From: Dielma fastidiosa
GTDB taxonomy: Bacteria; Bacillota_I; Bacilli_A; Erysipelotrichales; Erysipelotrichaceae
DNA: 64,000 nt
Reading direction: 5' to 3'
Assembly (NCBI RefSeq): GCF_000313565.1
Contig: NZ_HE578924.1
Coordinates: forward strand, 285,881-349,880
How positions within the stretch are numbered: position 1 is the stretch's first letter; every line of letters starts with the position of its first letter. Positions 25,712-34,733 of this stretch are shown piece after piece. The translations under genes and the position numbers were made by a program. The notes beneath the pieces are model-generated. The model was not told where the DNA came from and did not search any database. It saw only the letters and a list, made by a program, of their open reading frames with translations.

Positions 25712-26350
25712 CTACTTTAAATCATCGGGTGTAGTTATCTTAATATTAGCATAACTGCCGCACACAACCTCAACCGGTCTATCGCCATACATTTCGACAA
25801 TTGAAGCGTCATCAGTAACCACAGCGCCGTCACGTTTAGCCTTTTGTGTGCATTCTTTAATTAACGCTGTTTTAAAACATTGCGGAGTCAGCGCGATCAT
25901 CAATGATTCACGCTTAAGCGTTGACATCACCTGACCCTTTTCCACAACCTTGATCGTATCTTTGGCAGGCACCATTAAAAGACAGGCATCACACGTTTCT
26001 AAGCGTTTAGCACATGCCTGAATTTCCTCATCACTGACATAAGGGCGGGCGCCGTCATGAATCATCACATAATCATAACACACTGCCGCCAAGCCATTCA
26101 GCGAGCTGTCCTGACGCGAAGCACCGCCATACACATACTCAACACGATTGCCGAATAATGAACGAATAATTTCCTCATCACCTTCACTGATTACAAGTAC
26201 GATCTGCGCGCAGTCAGCTTGACGTTCAAAAGCTCTAACACTTTTTTCAAGAATTGTTTCACCGTCCTCAAAACGATAAAGCAGCTTATTATAACCAAGG
26301 CCGCAGCGCTGTCCGCTGCCAGCCGCTAAAATCATGGCTGAATATTTCAT
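25712..26350 (-). CDS. ispD: 2-C-methyl-D-erythritol 4-phosphate cytidylyltransferase
   Basis: 212 residues of the IspD/TarI family: LAAGSGQRCG (nucleotide loop, with Cys in an unusual place), GGASRQDSSLNGL, IHDGARPYVS and the C-terminal IKITTPDDLK. IspD makes CDP-methylerythritol in the MEP isoprenoid pathway. TarI (CDP-ribitol for teichoic acid) is the main alternative and cannot be excluded without partner genes. TAGGAGG lies 6 bases before the ATG. Confidence 0.85.
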   Translation of the reverse strand: MKYSAMILAAGSGQRCGLGYNKLLYRFEDGETILEKSVRAFERQADCAQIVLVISEGDEEIIRSLFGNRVEYVYGGASRQDSSLNGLAAVCYDYVMIHDGARPYVSDEEIQACAKRLETCDACLLMVPAKDTIKVVEKGQVMSTLKRESLMIALTPQCFKTALIKECTQKAKRDGAVVTDDASIVEMYGDRPVEVVCGSYANIKITTPDDLK

Positions 26351-26374
26351 AAAAACCTCCTAATCAAGCATTCC

Positions 26375-27049
26375 TTATTTTAAAGATGCTAACTGATAAC
26401 TCACCGCTATTCTTTGTTTTATCTCATCAAGATTAATTGAATCATCAAGAATAATCGTTAGCCAGTGCTTTTTATTCATGTGATAACCCGGAAAATAATA
26501 TTGATGATCCGCCAAGCTCTCTAATTCCTCCGGCTGAATTCTCAAATCAATGATTTCTATCAAATCATCACCATCCAGCCCCAGCTGACGCTTAGTGATA
26601 GAAAGCATAACCCCGTACCATTTATTATTATCCTTACGCCGCCATACAGCACTCTTAGACTTTTTCCACAAAAACTCTAATTCATCACCATAAGTATTAT
26701 GCACATGCTCAATCACTTCAAGCGCCTGGCTCATATGAAACACATCCGGTTCATAGCATTGCTCGGCAAGAGACAGCAGAATCTCTTCATATTGACTTTT
26801 AACATTTCCCACAAAACTGCCGGCCGCTCCCTCTGTTAAATGCAGGGTATACGGTTCCTCAGAATAATCATCCAAAACCTTTGCGGAAAGCTCGCCCGAC
26901 ATAGATATCCAAATGATTAATTTCAGCTCACAATCCTTTAAATTCTGATTAAACACATAGCCTGTTTCAGTCAACACAAAACCAAAGGGTTCAAGCTTGG
27001 ATAGATTTACCTTTTTATTTTTGAAGATACTATTAATTAGATTACTCAT
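26375..27049 (-). CDS. MmcQ/YjbR family protein
   Basis: 224 residues. The C-terminal third carries MmcQ/YjbR (DUF419) marks such as GYHMNKKHWLTIILDD; the N-terminal part is an extra domain I cannot name. The family adopts a CyaY-like fold and is often called DNA-binding, but its role is unclear. The ATG at 27049 is preferred because GGGAG lies 8 bases before it; the longer frame to 27103 has no such site. It lies 24 bases from ispD on the same strand. Confidence 0.8.
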   Translation of the reverse strand: MSNLINSIFKNKKVNLSKLEPFGFVLTETGYVFNQNLKDCELKLIIWISMSGELSAKVLDDYSEEPYTLHLTEGAAGSFVGNVKSQYEEILLSLAEQCYEPDVFHMSQALEVIEHVHNTYGDELEFLWKKSKSAVWRRKDNNKWYGVMLSITKRQLGLDGDDLIEIIDLRIQPEELESLADHQYYFPGYHMNKKHWLTIILDDSINLDEIKQRIAVSYQLASLK

Positions 27050-27322
27050 ACACTGCTCCCTACATATGATGTTATTTTTCTTCATTTTATCATAAGGAGA
27101 CAAACATTACTATGCTTTTAATGGCGTCATGCCTGTTCATTCTTTGCTTATGCAATTGATTCAATATGCTTTATTTTATCGATTATAGTCGGTAAAATAT
27201 TGATTTTCTGATATAAAGTTAAATGCAGTTATTCTGGAACTATTAGAAAAATAAATTCAAATTCTGTTTAATTTGTATAAGATATCTAAATCTTCGTGAC
27301 CGTTAATGAATGGCATTAAGTT
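27050..27322. other. Intergenic region without clear gene
   Basis: An AT-rich stretch between two minus-strand genes. It presumably holds the promoter of the MmcQ-like gene, though no clear pair of hexamers stands out. A 15-codon plus-strand ORF at 27112-27159 follows AAGGAG but is too short to call. Confidence 0.4.
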
Positions 27323-27356
27323 AAAACAACGCCAATCATAAGTCTGGCGTTGTTTT
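27323..27356 (-). terminator. Intrinsic terminator after the Clp ATPase gene
   Basis: A 12-bp stem (27323-27334 with 27345-27356, core ACAACGCCA/TGGCGTTGT) with a 10-base loop and T residues on both sides. Confidence 0.9.
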
Positions 27357-29261
27357 TTATGCTGTTTGATTAGAAGCAATCGCATGCAGCTGTTTGCGTA
27401 TTTTACGTTCAGCTTCATCGATGGTTGAGGTAGACTGCACGATGGTTAATAAGTTAACATCCTTCGCTTTCGTGCCTACCTTATCAGTAAGAATCTGCAT
27501 CTTGATTTCATCATTTAATTCTTCAAATTCAAAAAATTCATCAACCGCATTTTCAAGTTCATAACGCAGACCGCTGCGTTGTTTTTCTTTTAGAAAAGCA
27601 CTGCCTTCTTTTGGAAAATAGCCGACAATTAATAAATAAGCATGCTTCAGCTGTACATTTTCATGATTAAACAAAAGAATTCCCTTATCAAAAGCCGCAA
27701 ATAATTTTTCCTTTAAGGCTAGCGAAGCTTCCTGAATATTTTCAATCACCACACTAGAAAGCGGCTTCTGTTTTAGTTTTGAGGCTACAATTTCCATTGT
27801 CGCATCAAAATTCAGGCAGTCAATTTCAAGAATTTCCTTTTGATGAAAATAATGTTCATTCAACGCATGAATAAAGCTGCTCTTGCCAGTTCCCTTTTTG
27901 CCATTTAAAAACCAGACCGCCGGTTTATCCATCGAAGCCGAAGTCCGCAGGGCAAGCTGTTCAAGACATGCCTGAATCACATTTTCCTGACCATGCAGGG
28001 CTGAACGCAGACCTTCTTCCACAGCCTTCAGCTTCTGTTCACTGCTGAAAGGAATATTGGAGAGCTGCTCAATACTTTTCTCCACATCAGCCAGCGTTAC
28101 CGCTCTGCCCTCTCTTGACGCGCTGACACAGGAAAGATCCAAAACATCAAATACCTTGTCAGGCAGTTTCTTTTCCGGCAGATAAATCTGCGTTAACTCT
28201 GCCATTTGCCGGGCCAGCGAAGGTTCTACCTGCACATGGTGAAATTGTTCATAATCATGCAGCTTAGCTTCTACCATGCGGATACATTTATCCATATCCG
28301 GTTCATTGATCATTACCGTTTGGAAACGTCTTGCCAAGGCTCTGTCCTTTTCAATAAACCGCTCATATTCATGAATCGTTGTAGCGCCGATGCACTTGAT
28401 CCGCCCTCTTGCCAAATAGGGCTTCAAAACACTGGATACATCAATGGAACCCTCGGCTTTACCGGCACCAATAATCTGATGCACCTCATCAATAAATAGT
28501 ATCGTCTTGGGATTCTTTTCCACACCCTTGATAATATTTTCAAGCTTCTCTTCAAAATCACCGCGATACTTTGTCCCGGCAACTAATGAATTCAGATTTA
28601 ATTCATAGATCGTATACCCTTTTAATAAGGCAGGCACCTGATGTTCTTCAATCATTCCAGCGATTTTTTCAACGATTGCACTTTTACCGACACCCGCCTC
28701 ACCAATCAGCAGCGGATTAGCTTTTTCCTTACGGCATAGAATGTTTAAAATCAAATCGATTTCATTATCCCGGCCGACGACATGCGGATTTTTATTCGCT
28801 TTATTGATATTAACTAATTCAATAATATTACTTAATTCATCTGTATGATTTAAGGTATTCAATAAATCTTCAATGTCAATCTCATAACGAATCAATAATT
28901 CGATTGCGACACAGCGCGGAGTCTCCAACAAGGCACAGGATAAGGTATGCAGATTGATCTTATGCAGTCCCTCATCTCTTGAAAGCCTGAGCGCTTCACT
29001 TAATATTTCATCAACGATTTGTGTATTGCCGATTTCATGATCGCTATTATCCTGAAGTCCAAACAGGACTTTGCAGTCTTCATAAAGCATGTCATAATCC
29101 ACACAGCGATTTTCCAGATAGGATTTTAATTCACTCTCTTCTTCACTGAGTATCCCCATTAAAACATGTTCACTGCCTACATAATTATTCCCCATCTTTA
29201 ATGCGACATTTTTCGCATGTTCCAGAACTCGTTCTACTTGTTCATCGTAGTTTCTGTGCAT
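27357..29261 (-). CDS. ClpC/ClpA-like AAA+ ATPase with degenerate second module
   Basis: 634 residues, shorter than ClpC (about 810). A Clp N-domain (1-140) is followed by a full AAA module (about 165-400) with Walker A GEAGVGKSA, Walker B ILFIDEVH and sensor GATTIHEYE. The second module (about 430-630) keeps a P-loop, GKKGTGKSS, but its Walker B is SSVVIENIQ without the acidic pair, and no ClpP-binding loop is evident. A ClpP-independent or inactive-ring unfoldase is plausible. AGGAGG lies 8 bases before ATG 29261; the GTG at 29270 falls inside it. Confidence 0.85.
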   Translation of the reverse strand: MHRNYDEQVERVLEHAKNVALKMGNNYVGSEHVLMGILSEEESELKSYLENRCVDYDMLYEDCKVLFGLQDNSDHEIGNTQIVDEILSEALRLSRDEGLHKINLHTLSCALLETPRCVAIELLIRYEIDIEDLLNTLNHTDELSNIIELVNINKANKNPHVVGRDNEIDLILNILCRKEKANPLLIGEAGVGKSAIVEKIAGMIEEHQVPALLKGYTIYELNLNSLVAGTKYRGDFEEKLENIIKGVEKNPKTILFIDEVHQIIGAGKAEGSIDVSSVLKPYLARGRIKCIGATTIHEYERFIEKDRALARRFQTVMINEPDMDKCIRMVEAKLHDYEQFHHVQVEPSLARQMAELTQIYLPEKKLPDKVFDVLDLSCVSASREGRAVTLADVEKSIEQLSNIPFSSEQKLKAVEEGLRSALHGQENVIQACLEQLALRTSASMDKPAVWFLNGKKGTGKSSFIHALNEHYFHQKEILEIDCLNFDATMEIVASKLKQKPLSSVVIENIQEASLALKEKLFAAFDKGILLFNHENVQLKHAYLLIVGYFPKEGSAFLKEKQRSGLRYELENAVDEFFEFEELNDEIKMQILTDKVGTKAKDVNLLTIVQSTSTIDEAERKIRKQLHAIASNQTA

Positions 29262-29304
29262 CCATGCCACCTCCTACCAATGTATTCTATGTGAGAAGCA
29301 CTCA

Positions 29305-30804
29305 CTATTTGATAGTATTCCCAGAATCAGTGAATGTTTTCCAATGAATTTTCTCACAGGACAGTGATGAAACCGCCGGTGCTTTTATGATCGTGCCGTC
29401 AATATTAAAACGGGAGCCATGGCAAGGACAGTCCCAGGTTTTTTCAATATTATTAAAATGCAGAGTACAGCCCATATGCGGACAAATCAGATCAACTATA
29501 TAGATTTCATCATCTAAGCTGCGGTAGAGGCCATAGGGATGAGTGCCCAGTTTAGTAACACATGCCTCATCCTTTTCCGGCAGCAGCTGTTTTGTCTGCA
29601 TCAGTTTTGATGTTATAAATTCATTCGCTGTTTTCAGATTTTCATTAATGATTTTGGTGTTCATAAACAAGGTAGAACGGTTTGGATCAAATAAGTCAGC
29701 ATAAATACTTTTCTCTTTGAGAATCAACGCGGTAAGCAGCTTGCCTGCCGTTGTACCGTTAGTATTTCCCCATTTATTAAAAGCTGACGCGAAATAAACG
29801 CCGGCTGATAATTCACCGATCAGCGGCAGATAATCGGCAGATACATAATCCTGAGATGTCCACATACATAAAGGCTCCTGATGAAACTGAAGATCAAGGC
29901 AATGCATCAGCTCACGCATCATCTTCACTGTATCAATTCCACTGCGATGTTCAAAACCGCCGGCCAGCTGCAGCGTATCATTTTCAGTATTAAAGGTACG
30001 CAGGGTACGGGTAGGTTCATCAACAGAAATAAACTGATCCTTTAATGGTTCAGCCTTGTCATAGGCAGCTAATGCACTTTGGTAAGGTGACATGCAGACA
30101 GCGTATTTATGCATTGGATCAGTTAAAGGAAACTGAGTAGCCAGAATCATCTGCTTATAAGTGATTTTATGATTGTTTACAATGACACTGTGATCTTCAA
30201 ATGCCGCCGCGGGTGAATGTTCATAAATATGCACACCGCTGTCCTTTAATAACTTGGCCAATCCCTTACAATAACGATACGGATCAAAGGCAGCCTGATG
30301 CTTAAAGCGGATACCCAGCCTGACATTTGCTAATTCACCTTCACGGATTATTTCATAAGGAATCTTTAACTCATCCAATGCATTCATTTCATCCGTGATT
30401 TCTTTTGTTTTATCCACGCTCATACAATATACCACTGAATCTTTTTCACAGAGTCCGCAGTCAATTTCATGTTCCTCAACAATAGCGCGGATGGAAGTTA
30501 TCGCTTCTTCATTTGCATCATAATACGCCCGGGCTTTTTCTTTGCCGTGCTTTTTTAATAGCTTAGAATAAATACAGCCATGCTGAGAGGTGATTTTACC
30601 GGTACTGCGCCCGCTGGCCCCATAAGCAAGGGTATCCGCCTCGATAAGCGCTATATTTCTGATTTGATCACGCAGATAATAGGCACTTGTTAAGCCGCAG
30701 ATACCGCCCCCCACAATTAAAACATCGCAGCTGATGTCTTGATTTAATGTTTGATAATTTGTTTTCTTTCCCTGTTTGATCCAAATACTTTCCTGATTTA
30801 GCAT
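29305..30804 (-). CDS. FAD-dependent oxidoreductase with C-terminal Rieske domain
   Basis: 499 residues. The N-terminal DAO-type FAD domain (about 25-370) starts with the Rossmann motif VLIVGGGICGLTSAYYL. The C-terminal Rieske domain (about 410-495) has the 2Fe-2S ligands in CPHMGC and CPCHGS. No signal peptide is seen. Such fusions pass electrons between a flavin and a Rieske cluster; the substrate is unknown. It stands alone, downstream of a terminator that ends the adjacent membrane-protein gene. Confidence 0.9.
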   Translation of the reverse strand: MLNQESIWIKQGKKTNYQTLNQDISCDVLIVGGGICGLTSAYYLRDQIRNIALIEADTLAYGASGRSTGKITSQHGCIYSKLLKKHGKEKARAYYDANEEAITSIRAIVEEHEIDCGLCEKDSVVYCMSVDKTKEITDEMNALDELKIPYEIIREGELANVRLGIRFKHQAAFDPYRYCKGLAKLLKDSGVHIYEHSPAAAFEDHSVIVNNHKITYKQMILATQFPLTDPMHKYAVCMSPYQSALAAYDKAEPLKDQFISVDEPTRTLRTFNTENDTLQLAGGFEHRSGIDTVKMMRELMHCLDLQFHQEPLCMWTSQDYVSADYLPLIGELSAGVYFASAFNKWGNTNGTTAGKLLTALILKEKSIYADLFDPNRSTLFMNTKIINENLKTANEFITSKLMQTKQLLPEKDEACVTKLGTHPYGLYRSLDDEIYIVDLICPHMGCTLHFNNIEKTWDCPCHGSRFNIDGTIIKAPAVSSLSCEKIHWKTFTDSGNTIK

Positions 30805-30869
30805 ATTTTTTCAAATCCTTTCTGAACCTTCAGCTTTAGCATGGAACATTATCAAAAAAATATGAAAAA

Positions 30870-30886
30870 AAGCCGCAGAACGGCTT
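30870..30886 (-). terminator. Intrinsic terminator after the seven-helix protein gene
   Basis: AAGCCG (30870-30875) pairs with CGGCTT (30881-30886) over the stop codon; seven T follow on the minus strand. Confidence 0.82.
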
Positions 30887-31544
30887 ATGATTTCTTTAAT
30901 TCACTGTATCCCATCCATACGATCCAGACATAGGCACATGTCTTTGGGATCATCAGCATGCCTGCCAACGGATATGTCTTAGCAAAAAGCACAACCGGAA
31001 TATAGAAGCCAAAGCTTAATACGATAGCCAACCACATATATTTAAATTGCTGATCATTGTGCAGCTTCGCCTGCTTATAGAATAATACAATAATAATCAG
31101 ACCTAATAACGCGAATGGAATATTTCTCAACACACCCCAAAGTAAAGGCGCATCAGGACTCAGCCAGTCATTTTGCGGCATGAAGCATAGAATAACACGA
31201 ATGATAGCCAAGCCATAGATCACTGCCTTCATCTTTGCATCATTCTTAATATCATAGCGCTTCACATAGACATTGTATAAGATACAATAGAAAACAGTCA
31301 TCGTAATTGAGGTGATAAACTGACCAAAACCTAGCGGCGCGGCATTAGCCTCCATGCCCGTTGTCCACATTGCATAGACTCTTGGAACTAAGTGAAAGGC
31401 ATCACCGCAGCCTAATACAACAGCCATAATCCCAAATAATTTAAACTGCGCGTTGCCATTGGATTTTCTGATCATTGTAATACCTAGGGTAATAACGGTA
31501 ATCAGATAGAGAATATCAAATATTGATTCAAAAATTGCTTGCAT
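30885..31544 (-). CDS. Seven-helix membrane protein, TetR-controlled
   Basis: 219 residues forming about seven hydrophobic helices, with short charged loops. I do not recognise the family. AAGGAGG lies 8 bases before ATG 31544, so the longer frame to 31568 is rejected. A palindrome TGAACAATGTTCA at 31562-31574, identical to one upstream of the adjacent tetR-family gene, lies in its 5' region. Control by that TetR is therefore predicted. Transport or sensing of a membrane-active compound is inference. Confidence 0.8.
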   Translation of the reverse strand: MQAIFESIFDILYLITVITLGITMIRKSNGNAQFKLFGIMAVVLGCGDAFHLVPRVYAMWTTGMEANAAPLGFGQFITSITMTVFYCILYNVYVKRYDIKNDAKMKAVIYGLAIIRVILCFMPQNDWLSPDAPLLWGVLRNIPFALLGLIIIVLFYKQAKLHNDQQFKYMWLAIVLSFGFYIPVVLFAKTYPLAGMLMIPKTCAYVWIVWMGYSELKKS

Positions 31545-31561
31545 AGTGCTCCTCCTTAAAT

Positions 31562-31574
31562 TGAACAATGTTCA
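31562..31574. promoter_or_regulatory. Putative TetR operator, copy 1
   Basis: TGAACAATGTTCA, five-base perfect arms around three bases. It sits 18 bases before the membrane-protein start and recurs exactly at 32188-32200. Confidence 0.75.
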
Positions 31575-31609
31575 TTTTGACTTAAAATGAAATCTGCCTG
31601 ATGCAGATC

Positions 31610-32173
31610 TTATTTATAAAGCAAACGTTTTAAAACTTCCTGAAAAAAACTGCAGTCGGTAATACCACTTCTCAGCATCGTCATCATATTTATGAAAACG
31701 AATTGTGAAAAACGTTCTTTGGTAAAAGGTTCATGCCATATGGATGCGTCAATTTGATCATCCTGGTCTAAACAATGAACAAATCCTTCCTGCATATGCT
31801 GCCAATACTTCCCCTCAATATCACGGCCTTTGGCTTTATCGGCACTGCTTAATAAGGATAGCTGTTTAAGCAGACTGGCTTCAAATTCATTAAGGCTGAT
31901 ACTCAGCTTCTGATAAACCTCCGCAAAAAATTCCGGAAAGCTCATCGGCTGGCTCATGACATATAAATCATCATGAAACATATGCGTCCAAAAATCCTCA
32001 ATGACACCGAATATTAAATCTGATTTAGAAGGAAAATAGTTATAGACTGAGCCTAAGGCAATTCCGCATTCTTTGGCAAGACGGCGGATATTCAGCTGAT
32101 CTAAACCTTCCTGATATACAATATGCTTGGCAGCGGCTAATAATTCCGCTCTGGATGTCACTGTTTTATTCAT
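31610..32173 (-). CDS. TetR-family transcriptional regulator
   Basis: 187 residues with an N-terminal helix-turn-helix (about 10-55): LNIRRLAKECGIALGSVYNYFPSKSDLIF. The rest is a ligand-binding helical domain. The same palindrome lies just upstream of this gene and of the membrane-protein gene on its 3' side, so it probably represses both. The inducer is unknown. Confidence 0.92.
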   Translation of the reverse strand: MNKTVTSRAELLAAAKHIVYQEGLDQLNIRRLAKECGIALGSVYNYFPSKSDLIFGVIEDFWTHMFHDDLYVMSQPMSFPEFFAEVYQKLSISLNEFEASLLKQLSLLSSADKAKGRDIEGKYWQHMQEGFVHCLDQDDQIDASIWHEPFTKERFSQFVFINMMTMLRSGITDCSFFQEVLKRLLYK

Positions 32174-32187
32174 GTTTTACCTCAACT

Positions 32188-32200
32188 TGAACAATGTTCA
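32188..32200. promoter_or_regulatory. Putative TetR operator, copy 2
   Basis: Second exact TGAACAATGTTCA, 14 bases upstream of the tetR-family ATG, suggesting autoregulation. Confidence 0.75.
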
Positions 32201-32246
32201 TTTTACTCTTGTTTCTCCTAACTGTCAATCCATTTTATGTAAATAT

Positions 32247-33602
32247 TTAGAAAATAATTGATTCTAATTGAATCGGCCGCGGACAATGAAAGTTAAGCCA
32301 TAGCTCTGCCTTAACTTCTTCAGGTTTTAATGAACAGCTTATGGTTGGTTCACCCTTAATATTAAGCACCGCCATTAAACGCTCATTAATCATCACTTCT
32401 ACTGTTCCGCACTCTGATCCATCTGTCAGTAAATTTAAAGTTATCTGATCAGGTATAGCTTCAAAATAACGGAAACAGATATTGCTTTCCGTTATATTTA
32501 CAATGCTTGATCCTTCAATACGCGCCTTATCCATGCTGTCTGACCCAAAAGGAATGAACTCGCCTTGTAAGCCATCATAAACAAAGCATGCGGCGGCCGC
32601 GGGCAATAGGCGATGAATGCTCAGCGGCTGTTCACTCAATCCCTGTGATGTGACCTGGGCCGGTTCAAACAATCCCTGATCATTCATGTGAATGATTTCC
32701 GCGCATGCCTGACGGGAATATTGACGGCCATAGGTGTGACGATGATAGAAAATGGCATATTTCTCATTGATTTTAACAATTGAACCATGATTATTGGCAT
32801 AATTATTTTTATACAATGCCTCATCCTCTAGCTTGCCGGCATTGGAAATTAAAATACCTTGATAAGTAAAATCCCTGTCCGGGTAGCTGCTAACCGCGTA
32901 ACAAAGCTCATGCTGAGCCTGTGAGGAATAGATAAAATAGTAACGGTTATTAAATTTTCTCAGGCTGGCAGCCTCAAGAAATTCATGACCCTCAAAACTG
33001 GACCCTTTGCCTAAGGCATAACCGGGAATCACCAGCCGCGGTTCATGTTTCATCGTCAGCATATCCGCTGCCAATTCCACAACATAGCCGCCTTTGGTAT
33101 TCTCCGGCGTAAGATTCATTGTCGGCAATGTGCCGTTAAATGAAAAACCATAAGCTAAATAGTAACGCTCGCCGTCTTGCAGGATTGCTGGATCAAAGGC
33201 AATTGGCTTTTCATGACAGTGTTCTGGCAACTTAACTTCACCATAATATTCATAATGACCCGCTGGTGTATCACAAACCGCAACGCCAATCGCATCAATG
33301 CCTTCTAAAACATAATAGAGATAATAACGGTCGTCACTGCCGCGCACACAATCAGGCGCATATAATTCATGTGAACCATCCGCATTGCGGGGATCTTGAC
33401 TTTTATGATAAATAACACCTTCACAGCGCCATTCATCTAAATGGTCTACAGAAGCTGAATAGACAGTATAATCAAGCGGACAGTATTTGATGCCTGCCGC
33501 CTGATCATGCGAACCATACAGGTAAACACGGCCGTCAAATACATGCGGTTCACCATCAGGAATATATTCATTTAAGGGCAGCAGAGGATTTATGTATGTC
33601 AT
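32247..33602 (-). CDS. Glycoside hydrolase family 43 protein
   Basis: 451 residues, with no signal peptide, so intracellular. It has the five-bladed propeller pattern of GH43: EPHVFDGRVYLYGSHD, PIAFDPAILQDGERYYLAYGF and EGHEFLEAASLRKFNNRYYF, whose Glu fits the general acid. A C-terminal beta-sandwich-like part (about 360-450) follows. Likely substrates are arabino- or xylo-oligosaccharides, though sequence alone does not choose. AGAAGG lies 8 bases before ATG 33602, preferred over 33620. No sugar transporter is adjacent. Confidence 0.87.
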   Translation of the reverse strand: MTYINPLLPLNEYIPDGEPHVFDGRVYLYGSHDQAAGIKYCPLDYTVYSASVDHLDEWRCEGVIYHKSQDPRNADGSHELYAPDCVRGSDDRYYLYYVLEGIDAIGVAVCDTPAGHYEYYGEVKLPEHCHEKPIAFDPAILQDGERYYLAYGFSFNGTLPTMNLTPENTKGGYVVELAADMLTMKHEPRLVIPGYALGKGSSFEGHEFLEAASLRKFNNRYYFIYSSQAQHELCYAVSSYPDRDFTYQGILISNAGKLEDEALYKNNYANNHGSIVKINEKYAIFYHRHTYGRQYSRQACAEIIHMNDQGLFEPAQVTSQGLSEQPLSIHRLLPAAAACFVYDGLQGEFIPFGSDSMDKARIEGSSIVNITESNICFRYFEAIPDQITLNLLTDGSECGTVEVMINERLMAVLNIKGEPTISCSLKPEEVKAELWLNFHCPRPIQLESIIF

Positions 33603-33652
33603 AAGAAAACCTTCTTTCATCCTTATTGTATGATAATTAGAAGCATATGAAA

Positions 33653-33671
33653 AGCCCCAGATAATGAGGCT
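33653..33671 (-). terminator. Weak hairpin after gpmA
   Basis: AGCCCC and GAGGCT pair with one mismatch around a short loop, with four T following on the minus strand, between the gpmA-type and GH43 genes. Confidence 0.5.
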
Positions 33672-33688
33672 AAATAGAAATTTACTAA

Positions 33689-34456
33689 TTATGCATGAAT
33701 GAGTTCTGGTTTTATTTGTCCTTGTGTCGCCGTTGCCACCATTTTCGCAATTATTGCTTTTTGATCACCGAGATAGTAATGTTTTATCGCATTGAAATTT
33801 TCATCAAATTCATAAACCAGTGGAATTCCGGTTGGAATGTTTACATCGACGATATCATCATCAGCGATGCCGTCAAAATATTTAACTAATGAACGCAGTG
33901 AATTGCCATGAGCGGTGATCAGCACCCGCTTCCCTTCAAGCATCGCTGGTTTGATACAATTTTCAAAATAAGGAACTACCCGTTCAATAGTTGTTTTGAG
34001 ACTTTCTGATGATGGCAGGTCTTGAATATCAATACCGCGGTACATTGGCTGCTTAGATGGCTGGCGTTCATCATCGCTGGCCAGCGCCGGCGGCAGTATA
34101 TCATAAGAACGCCGCCATATTTTAACTTGTTCCTCACCATATTTTGCCGCTGTCTCTGCTTTATTCAGACCTTGAAGCGCACCATAATGACGCTCATTCA
34201 GCCGCCAGCTTTTGTTGACCGGCAGCCATGCGCGATCCATTTCATCAAGAATCAGATTCAGTGTATGAATCGCTCTTTTCAAATAGGAAGTGTAGCAAAC
34301 ATCGAAGTCAAAGCCGTTTTCCTTAAGCAGCCGGCCTGCTTCACTTGCTTCTGACATACCCGTCTCACTTAATTCTACATCTGTCCAGCCAGTAAATAAA
34401 TTAGCTTTATTCCAGACACTTTCACCATGTCTTACAAGTACCAGTTGATAATTCAT
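33689..34456 (-). CDS. gpmA: 2,3-bisphosphoglycerate-dependent phosphoglycerate mutase
   Basis: 255 residues, typical length. [18 protein letters not shown] holds the phosphohistidine, with [25 protein letters not shown] and the second His in [13 protein letters not shown]. It interconverts 3- and 2-phosphoglycerate in glycolysis. AAGGAG lies upstream of ATG 34456. Monocistronic by its surroundings. Confidence 0.97.
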   Translation of the reverse strand: MNYQLVLVRHGESVWNKANLFTGWTDVELSETGMSEASEAGRLLKENGFDFDVCYTSYLKRAIHTLNLILDEMDRAWLPVNKSWRLNERHYGALQGLNKAETAAKYGEEQVKIWRRSYDILPPALASDDERQPSKQPMYRGIDIQDLPSSESLKTTIERVVPYFENCIKPAMLEGKRVLITAHGNSLRSLVKYFDGIADDDIVDVNIPTGIPLVYEFDENFNAIKHYYLGDQKAIIAKMVATATQGQIKPELIHA

Positions 34457-34670
34457 CAAATGTCATCTCCTTATTAAGTTATCTTTATCTAACTTATATT
34501 ATCAGTATATGCCTGAAGAGGGGAAAAGGCAACTAAAGTGAATTGAAGCTTTGATGGATTTATTCTGTGATGACAGTCAGCCATAGCAATACTTATAATC
34601 AAAATCAGTGAATCAGCTTGCTGTTTAAATCTTTAAGCATCTAATGCTAATAATGAAATAAAACATAATT

Positions 34671-34714
34671 AAAGCTGTATTTTATGGTTTATGATGGCCA
34701 TATGATACAGCTTT
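34671..34714 (-). terminator. Hairpin after the MerR-family gene
   Basis: AAAGCTGTAT (34671-34680) pairs with ATACAGCTTT (34705-34714), with an inner partial stem. The T tract is weak, so termination is likely but not certain. Confidence 0.6.
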
Positions 34715-34733
34715 TGTTTAGTTTATAAAAATG

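Noticed and set aside
27112-27159. 15-codon hydrophobic ORF on the plus strand after AAGGAG
   Set aside because: Too short and isolated; spacing to the ribosome site is long and no gene follows that it could regulate on that strand.
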